This document shows, in pieces, positions 62,480 to 64,000 of a DNA stretch of 64,000 bases (position 1 is its first letter; the number at the start of each line of letters is the position of its first letter). The notes beneath the pieces are model-generated. The model was not told the origin of the DNA. It saw only the letters and a list, made by a program, of their open reading frames with translations, and did not search any database. This DNA comes from Agarophyton chilense (lineage: Eukaryota; Rhodophyta; Florideophyceae; Gracilariales; Gracilariaceae). A program made the translations under genes and the position numbers. The stretch covers positions 552,713-616,712 of the forward strand of contig JARGXX010000026.1 of the NCBI GenBank assembly GCA_030374765.1, given 5' to 3'.

Positions 62480-64000
62480 ATGGTTCAAACGAGATTCCGA
62501 GAAGGATTGGACGCTTGTACACCTATTTGGTTTCAGGAAATCCAGCAAAGCAATACAGGATACCACTATTGGTCAAAAATGGAACAACCTAAACGGAATA
62601 CGCGTGGTGCGAGCGCCTTGCCAAGCCATAAAGCTATTAAAGGAGCCTTATCGGCTCACCCGATTCTATAGAACCCCGAGGAGCTGCTCCGGTACACTCG
62701 GGACAAAACCGTAAAGGTACATGGTCCGCCGCTTATGGCAATGGAATCTCAAAGGGAATTACCAATTGAGGTTGCAGCCGAGGAGCTATGGCCTTAGCTC
62801 GAAGAGCAAGCTAACGCGCTCGTCACCCTCGCGGTCGAGAATGCATTAACCTTAAAGGAGAAGTCGGATACCCGGATGGTTCCGACCTCAATGGACGTCG
62901 ATGCATTTACCCGTATTGTGGTTGACCGAGCAGCTCAAGAGCTATCGGACAGGATACCTGAAATGGTGAAACAGTAGCTCTTTACAGATGCTAGGGAGCA
63001 TGTTTACCGCGCGGTACAAGACCTTTGGGTTTCCGAGGGATTCGCAGAATCCCGACCTACACAGGTGAACATTGCAAAGCGCATACAACAAGGGTTCTAA
63101 ATGGGTCATTACACCCATTCCAAACACTTACCGACTAAAAGAGAGTACCTACAAGGTCCGAAGCAGAGTCAAGAGGTCCCGGGGAATGTAGATCCTCAAG
63201 ACATTTATCTGCCACCAATTACTGGTTTCGTTCTAAAGATACCCACGGAGGTGATCCCAAGGAAGATTCGTCTGACTCGTTGGATGAGCGACGAAGAAAC
63301 CGAAAGGGTAAGAAGCGGAGGACGAAGACGGGAAATAATCGAGGGGATGATTCAGACCCGGACTCGTCGGACTCCAGTTCCGATACGAGTTCATCGTCGG
63401 ATGATGACCGTAAAGGTAAGAAGAAGAAGAAACCGAACAGGTCGACGAAGAAGTCGTCGAAAAAGAACCGAAAAGGTAAGAAGCGATACAATGAGTCGTC
63501 CGACTATGAGTCGGACACCGAAATAGACCTGGAGGTGCACCAACCCTTGAACGATATGTTCACCAAAGCGGTTGACTACAGGAACTATCGGTTGATCAAT
63601 AAGTCCTCTGAATACACCCAAGAGGTTGCTCAGAATATTACTAAGCACCACAAGAAGCTCAGCTTCCAAATGGGTGACACAACCTTCACAATTACGGATC
63701 CTATTGCGGTGATTGAGTTTCTACAGAAGTTCAAGCTTGCATGTGACCAAAATGGTTTTTCCGAGGGCGCTGCTATGTGGCTATTTCAGTTTTACCTGTA
63801 ATGACAAGCATACTACTTGCTGCAGGGAAGGCTCCGCGGCAATACCTTAGCGATGGATGAGGATGGCACAGAGATGTTGGAGTCATACCCAGAGGTGGTC
63901 AATTTCCTTTTGGAAACATACGCCACCGATGAGGTTATCCAAGAGACTTATTCGGAAGTCCTCGCTTACCATCAAAGGTCTGGGGAAAACCGAATCGAAG
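62480..64000 (+). pseudogene. Ty3 element E gag (partial, with stops)
   Basis: From ATG 62,480 (MVQTRFREGLDACTPIWFQE) to TAG at 62,669, continuing with stops near 62,795, 62,974 and 63,098. 63,280-63,801 is open: a Ser/Asp/Lys-rich stretch, then the capsid domain with FTITDPIAVIEFLQKFKLAC and NGFSEGAAMWLFQFYL. It resumes after the stop with NFLLETYATDEVI at the window's end. The order and motifs match gag of alpha D. Confidence 0.65.

Larger units (their letters stand above)
62057..64000 (+). mobile_element. Ty3/gypsy element E (5' part; leaves the window)
   Basis: The LTR, primer-binding site and gag are in the window. The gag matches that of alpha D in its capsid signature, but the LTR is different (375 bp). 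It is inserted in the alpha antisense-ORF sequence at the end of the right arm. Confidence 0.75.

Noticed and set aside
1-64000. CRISPR arrays, bacterial operons, rRNA genes
   Set aside because: No regular spacer arrays, Shine-Dalgarno-led gene runs or conserved rRNA blocks were seen on either strand.

Overview
This is a repeat-rich piece of a eukaryotic nuclear genome. Almost every recognisable gene belongs to an LTR retrotransposon, most of them broken and nested in one another. There are no operons, no bacterial ribosome-binding signals and no CRISPR. The host-type genes I can recognise are a retinoblastoma (RB) pocket protein, a C2H2 zinc-finger protein with internal repeats, and a gene whose first ~26 residues copy the histone H3 tail. 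The species cannot be fixed from the sequence. An RB homologue, intron-poor DNA and these Copia and chromodomain Ty3 lineages would suit a red alga or another protist, but this is a guess.

Layout, left to right. 1-1066: 5' end of a minus-strand Ty3 element ('alpha', ~446 bp LTRs) inserted into a Copia RT/RNase H remnant (1067-2114). 2.7-4.6 kb: a promoter-like stretch with two E2F-type sites and the H3-tail gene (+). 4.5-9.4 kb: minus-strand Copia ('gamma') whose pol end converges on that gene. 9.4-12.8 kb: little recognisable. 12.8-14.6 kb: degraded minus-strand Copia. 14.9-15.4 kb: solo alpha LTR. 15.6-21.3 kb: two degraded minus-strand Ty3 elements. 21.7-22.6 kb: alpha 3' LTR and the start of an antisense ORF. 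22.6-34.0 kb: a nearly complete, young Ty3 chromodomain element ('beta') with a 5-bp target duplication (GATAC), which splits that antisense ORF. 34.0-34.65 kb: rest of the antisense ORF. 34.6-40.9 kb and 54.75-62.06 kb: two arms of a large inverted duplication, each holding the RB 3' end, its flank and a Copia copy. Between the arms: a truncated unknown gene, a second Copia (41.4-45.2 kb), a truncated alpha Ty3 (45.2-48.8 kb), the zinc-finger gene and the 5' two thirds of RB. 62.06-64 kb: the start of another Ty3 element.

The most interesting theme is architectural. In beta and alpha, which are two different Ty3 families, a long ORF on the strand opposite to gag-pol starts about 50 nt inside the 3' LTR and runs back toward pol. 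The H3-tail gene may occupy the same place in Copia gamma: it is antisense, converges on pol with a 15-bp overlap, and lies inside a copy of the LTR end. If so, several retrotransposon lineages here carry accessory antisense genes, and one of them encodes a histone-tail mimic.

Caution: single-base frame changes are frequent, even in the young beta element and in RB. Some may be assembly indels rather than true decay.
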